DNA of 64,000 nt from Fodinicola acaciae (lineage in GTDB: Bacteria > Actinomycetota > Actinomycetes > Mycobacteriales > HKI-0501), in the NCBI RefSeq assembly GCF_010993745.1, contig NZ_WOTN01000002.1, positions 1,302,001-1,366,000 on the forward strand, given 5' to 3'. Below are positions 26,169 to 34,607 of the stretch, one piece after another. Position 1 is the first letter of the stretch. Every line of letters begins with the position of its first letter. Position numbers and translations under genes: made by a program. Under the pieces are notes generated by a model. The model did no database searches. It was not told the DNA's origin and saw nothing but the letters and a program-made list of their open reading frames with translations.

Positions 26169-26257
26169 CCGCAACGCCCCCGCCACCGGCGAGCGCGGCG
26201 AAGGGCAGCTCGGATCACCGCACACTGTCCCAATCATCGCGATAAACTCCCGGCCTC

Positions 26258-26743
26258 ATGACGACGGAGCTCAATCCAGCCTGCCGGCCGCTGCGGTCAC
26301 TGCTTGGAAAGTGGCGTGGCGACGGCGCGGTCGACTATCCGACGATCGACGGTCCGCGGCGGTTTTCGCAGGAGATCACGGTCGCCCACGACGGACGGCC
26401 GTTTCTGTCGTACGAGTCGCGCACCTGGCTGCTCGACGCGGACGGCACCGTCGTACGTCCGGCGGCGCGTGAGGTCGGTTGGTGGCGGCCGCAGCCGGAA
26501 TCGGTGGAGCTGGTGCTGGCTCACTCGTCCGGCATCGTCGAGGTTTTCTACGGAAAATTCACCGGCGGCGGTTGGCAGCTGCAGACGGACGTGGTCGTCC
26601 CGACGCGTACGGCCAAATCCGTGGACGCGGCCACCCGGCTCTATCGGATCTCAGATGGTGTCCTGGAGATCGCCGAGCAACGCGCGATGGTCGGCCAGCC
26701 GCTGCAGCCGCACACGTCGGCGCGGCTCACCATCGCACCTTAA
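26258..26743 (+). CDS. Nitrobindin-like (FABP/DUF1794, THAP4-type) beta-barrel protein
   Basis: Protein of 161 residues. The opening L-R-S-L-L-G-K-W-R-G-D-G-A-V-D-Y-P-T-I is the GxWxGxG signature of nitrobindins, ten-stranded barrels that bind heme and isomerise peroxynitrite. The C-terminal Q-P-H-T-S-A-R-L matches the closing strand with its His. Several actinobacterial relatives are Fe(III)-heme proteins; heme binding here is inferred, not shown. The last 17 bp overlap the convergent maleylpyruvate isomerase-type gene. Confidence 0.8.
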   Translation: MTTELNPACRPLRSLLGKWRGDGAVDYPTIDGPRRFSQEITVAHDGRPFLSYESRTWLLDADGTVVRPAAREVGWWRPQPESVELVLAHSSGIVEVFYGKFTGGGWQLQTDVVVPTRTAKSVDAATRLYRISDGVLEIAEQRAMVGQPLQPHTSARLTIAP

Positions 26744-27446
26744 CCAGGTCCCGGCACTGGTTGTCGAGCTGTTTTCGGTTCCACAGCTGCAAATAAAGCT
26801 CGGCCGCCGGTCCATCGACCCGTTCGTCGGCCGGCTGCCGCTGGTCGTGCCGTGCCGCTGTCGCCGGTCCGTCGCCGAAGCGTACGAGCCAGTGACCACC
26901 GGTGTCGGTCGTGTCGACGGCGAGCGTACGAGGCGCCTGGTCGCGTGCGCGCCGGCCGCGCGGCAGAAAGCCGGTCAGCAACTCGTCGATCCCGTCGTGT
27001 GCCAGATCAGCCGGCACCTCACTGGACCTGCCGGCCGCCAGCTCGGCGTCGACCCGGTGGACGGTCGCCTCGTGCGCCTGCCGCCGCGACCAGAAATCGC
27101 GGCCAGGCATGGAAAGCTGGAACGTCCAGCACTCCAGGCCAGCCGGCGCGCTGGTCAAGGCGCGCACCAACGCGGTGTTGCTGTCCAGATACCAGTCGAG
27201 CAGGTCAGCGTCCGCCGGCAGCGCGTCGACGGCCTCGGTCGGCTCCGCCGGATCCCACGGCTCGGTGACCGGAGTGCGTACGATCGTCGCGGCCCAGTGG
27301 TGCACGGCGCCGGTGTGGACAAGCAGGTCACGCACCTGCCAGCCGGGACAGCTCGGCACCTGCGCGGCGAGGCCGGCTGCCCGCGCGGCGGCGGTCAGTG
27401 CGACACCGGCGTCCGCGACCGCCGCGATCCACTCTTCGGTGTCCAT
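26727..27446 (-). CDS. Maleylpyruvate isomerase-family (mycothiol-dependent, DinB-like) protein
   Basis: Protein of 239 residues from the ATG at 27446. The N-terminal four-helix DinB/MDMPI domain has V-P-S-C-P-G-W-Q-V-R-D-L-L-V-H-T-G and H-E-A-T-V-H-R-V-D, whose histidines and acidic residue form the divalent metal site. The C-terminal domain (G-H-W-L-V-R-F, D-G-P-A-A-E-L-Y-L-Q-L-W) is the MDMPI_C fold. Members use mycothiol, an actinobacterial thiol, in isomerisation or transfer reactions. The substrate is unknown. Confidence 0.83.
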   Translation of the reverse strand: MDTEEWIAAVADAGVALTAAARAAGLAAQVPSCPGWQVRDLLVHTGAVHHWAATIVRTPVTEPWDPAEPTEAVDALPADADLLDWYLDSNTALVRALTSAPAGLECWTFQLSMPGRDFWSRRQAHEATVHRVDAELAAGRSSEVPADLAHDGIDELLTGFLPRGRRARDQAPRTLAVDTTDTGGHWLVRFGDGPATAARHDQRQPADERVDGPAAELYLQLWNRKQLDNQCRDLVKVRW

Positions 27447-27994
27447 GCGGCCGATACTAAGCCCGGATGAGCCAGCCGCGTGGGTCGTTGCCCGCGGTAT
27501 TCGAAGTGCCACCATTCGTTGTCATAGATGCGATAAAGCGAGTACGGTCCACCGTTTTCCTCCAGCCAGCGCGCGCCTTCGGTCGGCCGGATGTCCAGCG
27601 CGGTGCCCAGTACGTGCGCCGAGTCGGCCGGCCGCAGGATGCGTTTTCGCGCCCGTTGCGGCGATCCCGACCGCCGCACCTCGGCGGTGAACAGCCGCAG
27701 CTGCTCGCCCGGATCGCGATAGCCGGAGGTGAGGCCGATCAGCTGGCCGTCCCGCCAGAATGCCTCGGTACGCGCCGCGGCGAAGGCCGCCGCGGTCTGC
27801 GGGCTGAGACCGTCGAGGTTCTCCGCCGGATAGCGCACGGCCAAAGCCCACTGACACGCCAGTTGGCGTGCGCGCCGCGGCGCGCGTACGAACGCGAAAG
27901 GAAGGAAAACTATCGCCAGCGCCTTGGTGCACACCGCGTAGACACGGTCGCGCCGGCGGTCCGGAGTCGCACAGGGTTCGGTCATGACGTTCAC
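27395..27994 (-). CDS. VanY/M15B-family D-alanyl-D-alanine carboxypeptidase-like protein
   Basis: Protein of 199 residues from GTG 27994 (ATG 27985 also possible). A membrane segment (A-L-A-I-V-F-L-P-F-A-F-V) follows a basic N-terminus. The M15B zinc motifs are present: T-S-G-Y-R-D-P, A-D-S-A-H-V-L-G-T-A-L-D-I (His and Asp ligands) and E-W-W-H-F-E-Y (catalytic Glu and His ligand). It should trim the terminal D-Ala from peptidoglycan stem peptides. It overlaps the start of the next gene by 52 bp. A PAP2 phosphatase gene is divergent from it. Confidence 0.85.
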   Translation of the reverse strand: MNVMTEPCATPDRRRDRVYAVCTKALAIVFLPFAFVRAPRRARQLACQWALAVRYPAENLDGLSPQTAAAFAAARTEAFWRDGQLIGLTSGYRDPGEQLRLFTAEVRRSGSPQRARKRILRPADSAHVLGTALDIRPTEGARWLEENGGPYSLYRIYDNEWWHFEYRGQRPTRLAHPGLVSAAWTPKSGSRRSRTPVSH

Positions 27995-28138
27995 AGTCCA
28001 CGCCGACTGTGCGCTGCCAATGTTGGCGGTGTGACAGCTCCACCACGGCTTTGTAACAGTTCGGCACGGAGGCGACTGTTACACAACCATGACATTGCGC
28101 GGACCGTACGGACGACTGGGCGCACCAGGATTGCCGGC

Positions 28139-28843
28139 ATGACACAGACATCCCTGTCGCCGGCCGCCGGTTACCGGCCGGCGACCGCGACATACGGCCG
28201 GCCACGGTCGAGCGCCGGACATCTGCTCGGCGTCGCGATCGTGTGCCTGGTCGCCTTCGGCATGACCTGTTACGTCTTCGTCTGGTTGCCGGCCGGTCAG
28301 CAGGCCGACCAGTCGCTGCTCACCGCCGCCAAGTCGTACGCGCAGGACTCCGCGCTGCTGACCACCGCGGAGGCGATGCTGCGGTTCTTCGGCAACCCGC
28401 TGGTGCTCGCGGTCATGCTCGGGGGAGTGCTGCTGCTCGGGCTGCTCAGCCGCCGGCCGCTCGCCGGAGTCGCCGGTGTCGGCGTCTTCGTCGGCTCGGT
28501 CGCGCTCGCCACCATCCTGAAGACGGTGATCTCGCGGCCGGACCTCGACGTCGCCGGCTCGACGACACACAACAGCTTTCCGAGCGGTCACGTGTCGGCC
28601 GCGGCCGGCCTGCTGTTCGCGTTTCTGCTCGCCGCCCCACTCTGGCTGCGCTGGCTGCTGGTCCTGCCGGGTCTCGGCGCGGTGGGCGCGGTGGCCGCCG
28701 CGACCATGCTCGCCGGCTGGCACCGCTTCAGCGACGCGGTCGGCGGCGTCCTGCTCGCCGGCGCGCTGTGCTGCCTGGCGGCCGCCGTGCTGGCTGGCGT
28801 GTCGCAGGCGGGGACCGCGCGACACAGATCCGTTTTGCGATAG
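28139..28843 (+). CDS. PAP2-superfamily membrane phosphatase
   Basis: Protein of 234 residues from the ATG at 28139. Five to six transmembrane helices are predicted. The lipid phosphate phosphatase triad is complete: K-T-V-I-S-R-P, P-S-G-H (with catalytic His) and G-W-H-R-F-S-D-A-V-G-G. The active site should face the outside of the membrane and hydrolyse a lipid pyrophosphate or phosphatidate. The response regulator begins 8 bp after its stop, so it probably belongs to the same operon. Confidence 0.88.
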   Translation: MTQTSLSPAAGYRPATATYGRPRSSAGHLLGVAIVCLVAFGMTCYVFVWLPAGQQADQSLLTAAKSYAQDSALLTTAEAMLRFFGNPLVLAVMLGGVLLLGLLSRRPLAGVAGVGVFVGSVALATILKTVISRPDLDVAGSTTHNSFPSGHVSAAAGLLFAFLLAAPLWLRWLLVLPGLGAVGAVAAATMLAGWHRFSDAVGGVLLAGALCCLAAAVLAGVSQAGTARHRSVLR

Positions 28844-28850
28844 TAGGCGC

Positions 28851-29540
28851 ATGTCTCGCGTGTTGTTGATCGAGGACGACCCGGCCGTACGCGACGGGTT
28901 GCAGCTGGCGCTCACCCGCCAGGGCCACGCCGTCGACGCGGTGGGGACCGGCGAGCGGGGGCTCGACCGGCTGCGCGAGTCGCCGGCGGACGTGGTCGTC
29001 CTCGACCTCATGCTGCCGGGCATGGACGGCTTCGAGGTCTGCCGGCGGATCCGCGCCACCGGCACGCTGCCGATCATCATGCTGACCGCGCGCAGCGACG
29101 ACATGGACGTGGTGGCCGGCCTGGAGGCCGGCGCCGACGATTACGTCGTCAAGCCGGTGCAACCGCGCGTACTGGAGGCCAGGATCAGAGCCGTGTTGCG
29201 CCGGGTCGGCGCCGAGCAGCCGCCGGCCGAACCGAAACAGCTGGAGAAATACGGCGATCTGGCGATCGACCGGGTCGGCCTGGTGGTCAGCAAGGCCGAC
29301 GCGCCGGTCGCGCTCGCGCCGACCGAGCTGCGGCTGCTGCTCGAGCTGTCACGCAAGCCGGGCCAGGTGCTCAGCCGCCAGCAGCTGCTGGAATCGGTGT
29401 GGGAACACGGATATCTCGGGGACTCGCGGCTCGTCGACGCGTGCGTACAACGGCTGCGCGCGAAAATCGAGGACGACTCCACCGCACCGGTCTACGTGCA
29501 GACCGTACGCGGCTTCGGCTATCGGTTTGGTCCGTTGTGA
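28851..29540 (+). CDS. OmpR-family response regulator (CseB-like)
   Basis: Protein of 229 residues. The receiver domain has I-E-D-D, phospho-acceptor Asp52 in V-V-V-L-D-L-M-L-P, and Lys in Y-V-V-K-P-V. The C-terminal winged helix shows L-A-P-T-E-L-R-L-L-L-E-L and R-G-F-G-Y-R-F. Together with the kinase and lipoprotein that follow it resembles actinobacterial envelope-stress systems such as CseBC, though no sigma factor gene is present. Its TGA overlaps the GTG of the kinase. Confidence 0.9.
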   Translation: MSRVLLIEDDPAVRDGLQLALTRQGHAVDAVGTGERGLDRLRESPADVVVLDLMLPGMDGFEVCRRIRATGTLPIIMLTARSDDMDVVAGLEAGADDYVVKPVQPRVLEARIRAVLRRVGAEQPPAEPKQLEKYGDLAIDRVGLVVSKADAPVALAPTELRLLLELSRKPGQVLSRQQLLESVWEHGYLGDSRLVDACVQRLRAKIEDDSTAPVYVQTVRGFGYRFGPL

Positions 29541-30964
29541 TCGCTCGCTGGTGGAACGCGGTGCGCCATTCCGGCCTGCGCGCGCGGCTCGTCCTCATTT
29601 TCGCCCTGCTCGGCGTGGTGACCGCGGTGGCGGTCTCCGGCGGCATGTACATCCAGGCGCGTACGGCCATCCTGCAGACCGCGCAGGACACCAGCGCCAA
29701 CCAGCTGATCAACAGCATCACCGCGGTCGTCTCGATCCCCAACCTGCCACCGACCCAGAGCGATCTGGACACCATCGCCAACAGGTTGTCCAACCGCAAC
29801 AACGACGTACTGGTCGTCTACAGAGGACGGACGTCCCGGCAGAACACGTTGACTCTCGGGGAAATTCCACCGGAACTGCAGGACCGGATCGGCGGCGGCA
29901 GCGTGGTCTGGCAGCGGGTTTCCCGGTTTCACCAGACATATCTGCTGGTCGGCACCAGGGTCGGCGTACGGATGGCCAACGGCCGGGTCGTGCTGTCGGA
30001 GCTGGAGGTCTACTCGGCGCGCAGCCTCAGCGCGGAGCAGGCCAATGTCGACGCGTTGGCCGTGCAGGCCGCCCTGACCGGTCTCCTGTCGCTGGTTTTC
30101 GCCGTACTGCTGGCTTTGCTGGCCGCCCGCGGTGTGCTGCGGCCGGTGCGCCAGCTCGGCCAGGCCGCCCGCCGGCTCGGTGAAGGCGACCTGAGCACGC
30201 GCGTACCGGTGCGCGGGTCGGACGAGCTTGCCAGCGTCGCGAGGACTTTCAACAGCACGGCGGAGGTTTTGGAGCGATACGTCGGAGATCTGCGCCGGAT
30301 GGAGGCCGACGCCAGGCGCTTTGTGGCGGACGTGTCGCACGAGTTGCGAACGCCGCTCGCGGCGATGACCGCGGTCACCGACGTGCTCGACGAGGAGGCG
30401 CCGCACATGCCCGGCGACGCGGCCCAGGCGGCCAACCTGGTCAGCCAGGAAACTCACAAGTTGACCAGGCTGGTCAACGATCTGATGGAGATCAGCCGTT
30501 TCGACTCCGGTGCCGCCGCGCTCGCGCTCAACGAGGTCGACATGGCCGAGATCGTCCGCGCGTCGCTGCGCGCTCGCGGCTGGTCGGACAAGGTGCAGAC
30601 CGACCTGCAGACCGGCGTGATCGCGTCGGTGGACCCGCGCCGGATGGACGTGATCATCGCCAACCTGGTGGGAAACGCACTGAAATACGGTGAGCCGCCG
30701 GTGACCGTACGGCTGCACGCGGACGGTATCTGGATCACCGTCGAGGTGTCCGACCATGGCGACGGCTTGGCGCCGGAGGTGTTGCCGCGGGTCTTCGACC
30801 GGTTCTACAAGGCCGACTCGGCGCGTCCGCGCTCGGAAGGCAGCGGTCTCGGATTGGCGATCGCCTGGGAAAACGCCAGACTGCACCGCGGCGTACTGGC
30901 GGCCGGCAACGGTCCGGACGGCGGCGCGGTGTTCACGTTGCGACTTCCGGTGGAGCCACGGTGA
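29537..30964 (+). CDS. Membrane sensor histidine kinase (CseC-like)
   Basis: Protein of 475 residues from GTG 29537. Two transmembrane helices (L-V-L-I-F-A-L-L-G-V-V-T near residue 20; L-L-S-L-V-F-A-V-L-L-A-L-L near 190) enclose an extracytoplasmic sensor of about 150 residues. A HAMP domain follows, then the H-box F-V-A-D-V-S-H-E-L-R-T-P, N-box N-L-V-G-N-A-L-K-Y-G and G-box G-S-G-L-G-L-A-I-A. It autophosphorylates and passes phosphate to the upstream-encoded regulator. Start and stop codons overlap those of both neighbours, indicating translational coupling. Confidence 0.92.
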   Translation: MIARWWNAVRHSGLRARLVLIFALLGVVTAVAVSGGMYIQARTAILQTAQDTSANQLINSITAVVSIPNLPPTQSDLDTIANRLSNRNNDVLVVYRGRTSRQNTLTLGEIPPELQDRIGGGSVVWQRVSRFHQTYLLVGTRVGVRMANGRVVLSELEVYSARSLSAEQANVDALAVQAALTGLLSLVFAVLLALLAARGVLRPVRQLGQAARRLGEGDLSTRVPVRGSDELASVARTFNSTAEVLERYVGDLRRMEADARRFVADVSHELRTPLAAMTAVTDVLDEEAPHMPGDAAQAANLVSQETHKLTRLVNDLMEISRFDSGAAALALNEVDMAEIVRASLRARGWSDKVQTDLQTGVIASVDPRRMDVIIANLVGNALKYGEPPVTVRLHADGIWITVEVSDHGDGLAPEVLPRVFDRFYKADSARPRSEGSGLGLAIAWENARLHRGVLAAGNGPDGGAVFTLRLPVEPR

Positions 30965-31425
30965 AAATCCTGTCCATCCTGTTGGCCGTGCTGTTGGTCG
31001 CCGGCTGCGGCGTACGCGCAAGCGGGACGATCCCCGGTGGTCCGGCACCGAACGTATCCGCCGTCGGCATCGCCCTTTTCTTCGTCTCCAACGGAAAAGT
31101 GAGCCTGGTGCTGCGGCCGGGACCGGAGCCACCGCTGCCGGAGATTCTCAACACGCTCGGTGCCGGACCCAACGCGTTCGAACGCGCCGCCGGTTTCAGC
31201 ACCGCGATCCCGGCCAAAGCCGCGCCGATCACCGTGATGATGGACGAAAGCTCCGTCGACGTCCACATTTCGATGGCTCCGTCGGCTCTTTCCGAGCTGG
31301 CCGTCGAGCAACTCGCCTGCACCGCCCTGGCCAACCAACCGACCGTCGCGCCCGGCGGAGAGGTCCGGCTGGCCGGCGACGGCCAACGTATCGACATCTC
31401 CTGCCCGCAAATCTCCCTGCGGTGA
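30961..31425 (+). CDS. Small lipoprotein coupled to the two-component system
   Basis: Protein of 154 residues. The signal peptide ends L-L-V-A-G-C with lipidated Cys16. The rest resembles short GerMN-type accessory lipoproteins (A-L-F-F-V-S-N-G-K-V-S-L-V-L-R, then E-L-A-V-E-Q-L-A-C-T) but the match is weak. The GTG overlaps the kinase TGA. In Streptomyces the lipoprotein CseA modulates the CseBC system, and an analogous sensor-modulating role is a reasonable inference. Confidence 0.7.
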   Translation: MKILSILLAVLLVAGCGVRASGTIPGGPAPNVSAVGIALFFVSNGKVSLVLRPGPEPPLPEILNTLGAGPNAFERAAGFSTAIPAKAAPITVMMDESSVDVHISMAPSALSELAVEQLACTALANQPTVAPGGEVRLAGDGQRIDISCPQISLR

Positions 31426-31512
31426 CGCGGCTCGCGCCACCGGCCTTCGCCGCGGCGCCTCCCCTGTGGACAGTCGCAGCGAGCGGACGGTGACAACCAG
31501 GATGATGGATAT

Positions 31513-31964
31513 GTGAGCGAGCAGTTGCGCGGCAGCAGAGGCGAACATCTGCCCTCTCTGCACAAGCTCAACGGCGGCACCGTGCCGCGCGGCCGGCTGC
31601 TCGGACCAGATTATGCGCGAGCGTTCTGCAACGTCTACCTGACCGCCGGTTCGCTCCGCGACACGGATGCTGTTTTGGCCGCGGGCTGGCTTCTGTAGGA
31701 CCAGACTGTGTGCTGAGTCATGTGACGGCTGCACTGGCCACGTCGCGGCGCGAGTCGATCTCGGCATAAAGATGTTGAAGATCGCGATCGAATACGACGG
31801 TTCGCATCAGATGACGCCGGAGCAGCAGCGTGCCCGACGTACGCCGCCTCCAGCGGTTGCAACGGCTGGATTGGCTCGTTCTCCGCTACGCACGAAGATC
31901 TCGCCAGCTCACCCACTCGAATCATCGACGAGGTCCGCGCGGCCATCGACTCGCACCAGGCCGC
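31513..31964 (+). pseudogene. Decayed DUF559 (Vsr-like endonuclease fold) gene
   Basis: Pieces of one DUF559 protein appear in successive frames. The 5' part (GTG 31513) reads R-G-R-L-L-G-P-D-Y-A-R-A-F-C-N-V-Y-L and stops at 31698. In frame 2 follows H-V-A-A-R-V-D-L-G-I, then L-K-I-A-I-E-Y-D-G-S-H (about 31735-31840), which is the endonuclease core. The next frame gives D-V-R-R-L-Q-R-L-Q-R-L-D-W-L-V-L-R-Y, and the third T-H-E-D-L-A-S-S-P-T-R-I-I-D-E-V-R-A-A-I (31888-31947). At least two frameshifts and an internal loss separate the pieces, so no functional product is expected. The 3' end abuts the convergent ROK gene. Confidence 0.75.
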
Positions 31965-33161
31965 TTACGGCACCGCGCGGATTCCGCGGCGGAACAACGC
32001 ATCCCGGGCCTCGCGCAGCGCGATCGCCAGCGCGCCATGCAAAGCCGCCTGTTCACGCAACAAACTCGTCTCGATCCGCGCCATCAGCGGCACCAGTGCG
32101 GCGGTCGTTTCGCGTACCGGTCGCAAAAGTGCCGGATTGGAGCCAATCCCGCCGCCGAGCACCACCAAAGCCGGATCGAGCATCGCGCAAACAGCGGCGA
32201 TCGCCGTACCGACGTGTTTCGCCTCGTCCTGCACGATCTCCTGCGCCGCGGGTTCATCGGCGGCACGCGCGAAAAGCTCCTCGACGGTCTGGGGCCGGTC
32301 GCCGATCCAGTCGGTACGCGCCGCCGCCGCAGCCATCACCCCGGCCGCCGCGACCTCGTCCTCGAAGGCGCCGTGCATCCGGTGCCGGTCGTCGAAAGGG
32401 TCGGCGGTGAAAGGCAAATAGCAGATCTCACCAGCCGCGCCGTGTGCACCGCGTACGAGCTCGTCGGACAGCACGATCCCCATGCCGACACCGGCACCGA
32501 TGGAAACAAAGACAAAGTTGCTGACACCGGTCGCCAGGCCACGCCACTTCTCGCCGATCGCGGCGAGATTGATGTTGTTGTCGACCAAAAGTGGCACGTC
32601 ATAGCGGTCGCGGATCAGCGCCAGCGGGTCGTACGCGCCGTCCGGGCTGATGTTGTATGCGAGTGAGGTGACCCGGTGCGTCACCGGATCGACCACCCCG
32701 GGCGTGGAAACGCCGAGGCCGAGCAGTTGGCCATGGGTGGCGCCGGCGGTACGGATCGCGTCGCGCACCATTTCGTACACCTGCCGCGCGACCGCGCGAG
32801 TGCTGTCCTTGTCGGTCGGCTGCTCCTCGGACGCCAGCTTCTCGCCATAGATGTCGACGGCGGCGACCCGCAGATTGGTGCCGCCGATGTCGACGCCGAC
32901 GACGAAACCGGCGGCGTTGTCGACCGCGTACGACACCGGCGAGCGGCCGGGTTTGCCGGGCCGGACCCCCATCGGCCGCACCAGGCGGGCCTGCACCAGC
33001 CGGCGTACGGCGTCGGACACCGTCGGCTTGGACAGGCCGGTGTGCTCGGCGATCTCCGGCCTGGTGATCGGGCCGTCCCGGAAGATCACTTCGAGCACGG
33101 CCTGGTCGCTGAGCTCCCGCAACAGGTTCAGCGAGCGGCCGCCAGAGTCCGACTGGGTCAT
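31965..33161 (-). CDS. ROK-family transcriptional regulator of the amino-sugar locus
   Basis: Protein of 398 residues. An N-terminal winged helix (I-T-R-P-E-I-A-E-H-T-G-L-S-K-P-T-V-S-D-A-V) precedes the ROK sugar-kinase-like domain (V-G-V-D-I-G-G-T-N-L-R-V; G-V-S-T-P-G-V-V-D-P). The zinc-binding CxCGxxGC motif found in most ROK proteins is missing; the segment after G-A-H-G-A-A-G-E-I-C-Y is divergent. It should repress until a sugar inducer binds. It is divergent from the chitosan-type operon at 33.3-40.1 kb and is its most likely regulator, as CsnR is for chitosan use in Streptomyces. Confidence 0.87.
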   Translation of the reverse strand: MTQSDSGGRSLNLLRELSDQAVLEVIFRDGPITRPEIAEHTGLSKPTVSDAVRRLVQARLVRPMGVRPGKPGRSPVSYAVDNAAGFVVGVDIGGTNLRVAAVDIYGEKLASEEQPTDKDSTRAVARQVYEMVRDAIRTAGATHGQLLGLGVSTPGVVDPVTHRVTSLAYNISPDGAYDPLALIRDRYDVPLLVDNNINLAAIGEKWRGLATGVSNFVFVSIGAGVGMGIVLSDELVRGAHGAAGEICYLPFTADPFDDRHRMHGAFEDEVAAAGVMAAAAARTDWIGDRPQTVEELFARAADEPAAQEIVQDEAKHVGTAIAAVCAMLDPALVVLGGGIGSNPALLRPVRETTAALVPLMARIETSLLREQAALHGALAIALREARDALFRRGIRAVP

Positions 33162-33254
33162 GCTCGCACCCCTTTTCGACAGGAAGCTTACCTATCAACT
33201 ATTACCCATGAACCCCTTGACCACACAAGTCCTACGCGGCTACGGTGCTCATTT

Positions 33255-33273
33255 ATTCGGAGCCTTAACGAAT
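33255..33273. promoter_or_regulatory. Candidate ROK operator: ATTCG-N9-CGAAT
   Basis: A 5-bp inverted repeat with 9-bp spacing lies in the 134-bp region between the ROK gene and the binding-protein gene, 23 bp before the latter's start. NagC/Mlc-type ROK repressors favour TTCG/CGAA half-sites, which fits, but short arms make this tentative. Confidence 0.35.
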
Positions 33274-33295
33274 GGCAGCGGCGCGGAGGGACGGC

Positions 33296-34600
33296 ATGGC
33301 GATGCGGCCTGACCACAACCACAACCTGACGATGAGCCGGCGGGGGTTTCTCACCGCCGCCATGGGGGTCGGCGCCGGCGCGGCACTGGCGGCCTGCGGC
33401 AGCGGCTCCGGCGGCAGCGGCGCAAAGGTGACGATCCGCGCGTTGCACCAGCAACAGGCCGGTTACAGCGCGTCCGACATCCAGGGCATGACCGCCGCGT
33501 TCATGAAGGCCAATCCGAACATCAAGGTCGAAAACACACTGGTCGCGTACGACGCGCTGCACGACAAGATCGTGGCCGCTGCGCCGGCCGGCACGTACGA
33601 CGTGGTGCTGATGGACTGCATCTGGCCGGCCGAGTTTGCCAAGAAGCACATCGTCGCCGACATCTCGGCCAAGGTGAAGGGCCTGTCCGGGCTGGACGGC
33701 ATCTTCCCCGGCGCGATCGAGACCGCGCAATACCAGGGCAAGTATTACGGCATGCCGTGGTTGCTCGACACGAAATATCTCTTCTACAACACCGAAATGC
33801 TGCAGAAGGCCGGCATCAAGCCGGACCAGCTGGCCACCTGGGACGGGGTGAAGGCGGCCGCGCAGACGTTGAAAGCCAAGAACATCGTGCAATATCCGAT
33901 CACCGGCAGCTGGCAACAGGCCGAGGCGGTGATCTGTGATTACGCGGCGCTGGTCGGTGCCTTCGGCGGCCGTTTCCTTGACGACGCGGGCAAACCGGCG
34001 TTCACCAGCGGCGGCGGTGTGCAGGCGCTGCAGTTCATGGTCGACCTGGTCAAGTCGGGCCTGGCCAACCCGGCCGCGCGTACGTCCGTCGAGGACGACG
34101 TGGTGAAGACGTTTTCGCAGGGAAACGCGGCAATGGCGCTCAACTGGACGTTCATGTACGGGCTGGCCAACGATCCCAAGCAGAGCAAGATCGCCGGCAA
34201 GGTCGGGATGGCGCACACGCCGGCCGGTCCCGGTGGAAAGGCGCCCGGAGTCAACGGCGCCTCCGCGCTGGCGATCACCTCCGGCAGCCAGCACCAGGAC
34301 GCGGCCTGGGAATACGTCAAATATCTGACCAGCAAGGCCGTGCAGGACAAGTTCGCGACCAGCTCGCTGCCGATCTGGAAGGCGTCTTACGACGATCCGG
34401 CCGTGCAGAAAGCCGGCACGCCGGCGGTGGTCGCCGTCGCCAAGACCCAGCTGCAGGACATGATCCTGCGGCCGCAGGTCGCCAACTACAACTCGGCCTC
34501 GCAGCAGTTGCAGGTCAGCATCCAGAAGGCCTTGCTGGGTCAGGAAACCCCGCAGGCCGCTCTGGCGGAAGCCGCCAATGCCTTCACGGCTTCCAGTTAG
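33296..34600 (+). CDS. Sugar ABC transporter substrate-binding lipoprotein (amino-sugar/chitosan-oligomer type)
   Basis: Protein of 434 residues from ATG 33296, with GGAGGGAC before it. A twin-arginine signal (S-R-R-G-F-L-T-A) leads to the lipobox L-A-A-C followed by a Gly/Ser linker. The family-1 binding fold is seen in P-A-G-T-Y-D-V-V-L-M-D, G-K-Y-Y-G-M-P-W-L-L-D and W-E-Y-V-K-Y-L-T. It captures the sugar outside the cell and delivers it to the two permeases encoded next. No ATPase gene is in the cluster, as is usual in actinobacteria, where a shared MsiK-type ATPase serves many such systems. Confidence 0.88.
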   Translation: MAMRPDHNHNLTMSRRGFLTAAMGVGAGAALAACGSGSGGSGAKVTIRALHQQQAGYSASDIQGMTAAFMKANPNIKVENTLVAYDALHDKIVAAAPAGTYDVVLMDCIWPAEFAKKHIVADISAKVKGLSGLDGIFPGAIETAQYQGKYYGMPWLLDTKYLFYNTEMLQKAGIKPDQLATWDGVKAAAQTLKAKNIVQYPITGSWQQAEAVICDYAALVGAFGGRFLDDAGKPAFTSGGGVQALQFMVDLVKSGLANPAARTSVEDDVVKTFSQGNAAMALNWTFMYGLANDPKQSKIAGKVGMAHTPAGPGGKAPGVNGASALAITSGSQHQDAAWEYVKYLTSKAVQDKFATSSLPIWKASYDDPAVQKAGTPAVVAVAKTQLQDMILRPQVANYNSASQQLQVSIQKALLGQETPQAALAEAANAFTASS

Positions 34601-34607
34601 GACACCG

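Larger units (their letters stand above)
25403..26257. other. 855-bp gene-poor region upstream of valS with atypical composition
   Basis: From about 25690 the sequence is AT-richer, then strongly C/A-biased on the plus strand to about 26230, unlike the surrounding coding DNA. It holds the valS leader, two short AT-rich palindromes, a possible Cys-rich minus-strand ORF and an imperfect tandem repeat, each listed separately. The 196-codon plus-strand open frame here is Pro/Thr-rich and not believed to be a gene. Confidence 0.6.

Noticed and set aside
25655-26245. 196-codon plus-strand open frame
   Set aside because: Rich in Pro, Thr and Ala through a C/A-biased stretch, no ribosome site, no fold; runs through the tandem repeat.
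31513-31698. Independent 61-residue protein
   Set aside because: Its sequence is better explained as the N-terminal remnant of the decayed DUF559 gene.
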